Positions 63,908 to 64,000 of a stretch of 64,000 nucleotides of DNA are shown in pieces (position 1 is the first letter of the stretch; each line of letters starts with the position of its first letter). Source of the DNA: Chitinophaga sp. Ak27 (GTDB lineage Bacteria; Bacteroidota; Bacteroidia; Chitinophagales; Chitinophagaceae); assembly GCF_012726295.1 (NCBI RefSeq), contig NZ_JABAOB010000001.1, positions 930,001-994,000 of the forward strand. The letters are read 5' to 3'. The position numbers and the translations under genes are program-made. The notes beneath the pieces were generated by a model. It saw nothing but the letters and a program-made list of their open reading frames with translations, did no database searches and was not told the origin of the DNA.

Positions 63908-64000
63908 ATGTTCAAGCACAATTTTAAGAAGAGCAACCGTTTGTATCTATTAATAGAGATCATCCTGTATGGTTTGATTACCGCATCACTCATTGGCTTG
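63908..64000 (+). CDS. Membrane protein, N-terminal fragment (runs off window)
   Basis: Only 31 codons are visible, reading MFKHNFKKSNRLYLLIEIIL and onward. A short basic start leads into a hydrophobic helix (YLLIEIILYGLITASLIGL), so the product is probably an inner-membrane protein or has an uncleaved anchor. A promoter box 25 bases upstream and the absence of stops support it as a gene. No family can be assigned from this fragment. Confidence 0.6.
   Translation, partial: MFKHNFKKSNRLYLLIEIILYGLITASLIGL

Overview
The window looks like a chromosomal segment of a Bacteroidota bacterium, most likely of the Chitinophaga type. Pointers are the outer-membrane beta-barrel (OMP_b-brl_3-like) protein, a hybrid two-component system (HTCS) with a Reg_prop propeller and AraC output, DUF3857 transglutaminase proteins, paired ECF sigma and zinc-finger proteins, and several promoters of the form TAnnTTTG, the -7 box of the Bacteroidota primary sigma factor. 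Nothing suggests a plasmid, phage or insertion sequence. I found no rRNA, tRNA or CRISPR array.

Layout. 1-2.3 kb: the start of class I fructose-1,6-bisphosphatase, a divergent monofunctional aspartate kinase, and a small exported protein. 2.4-4.8 kb: an outer-membrane barrel protein. 4.8-19.4 kb, minus strand: a complete respiratory complex I operon in the order nuoA-B-CD(fused)-E-F-G-H-I-J-K-L-M-N, with many overlapping stop/start junctions. 19.6-22.2 kb: a CBS-domain protein and a secreted GH35 beta-galactosidase. 22.3-26.4 kb: a gluconate-2-dehydrogenase-subunit-3-like protein followed by two paralogous GMC oxidoreductases. 26.6-28.4 kb: an L,D-transpeptidase-like protein, a small membrane protein and a secreted unknown. 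28.7-31.0 kb: homogentisate dioxygenase and 4-hydroxyphenylpyruvate dioxygenase (tyrosine breakdown).

31.8-36.7 kb: the threonine operon thrA-thrB-thrC, preceded by a previously unmarked 14-codon Thr/Ile-rich leader peptide and a terminator-like hairpin, i.e. a candidate transcription attenuator. 36.7-43.3 kb: a TPR lipoprotein, rpe, a response regulator with a multi-PAS kinase, purE and a PhoH-type ATPase. 43.5-48.4 kb: a DUF4878-like lipoprotein, pyrophosphatase, an NlpC/P60 hydrolase, and two tandem sigma-factor/zinc-finger pairs. 48.5-53.4 kb: guanine deaminase, clpB and a DUF937-OmpA fusion. 53.5-59.3 kb: two DUF3857 proteins (one apparently catalytically dead), queG and a secreted GATase1-like protein. 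59.4-64 kb: a candidate small structured RNA, an HTCS and the first codons of a membrane protein.

The most unusual signal that genes do not explain is a family of six long, near-perfect inverted repeats (22-35 bp arms, core GCTATTG...CAATAGC). They sit directly after stop codons at about 20.2, 26.5, 44.8, 48.5, 53.5 and 63.8 kb. Their stems differ between copies, but both arms change together. They look like a REP/MITE-type element that may double as a bidirectional terminator. The other leading candidates are the thr attenuator and the ~155-nt RNA with its own promoter and terminator ahead of the HTCS gene.
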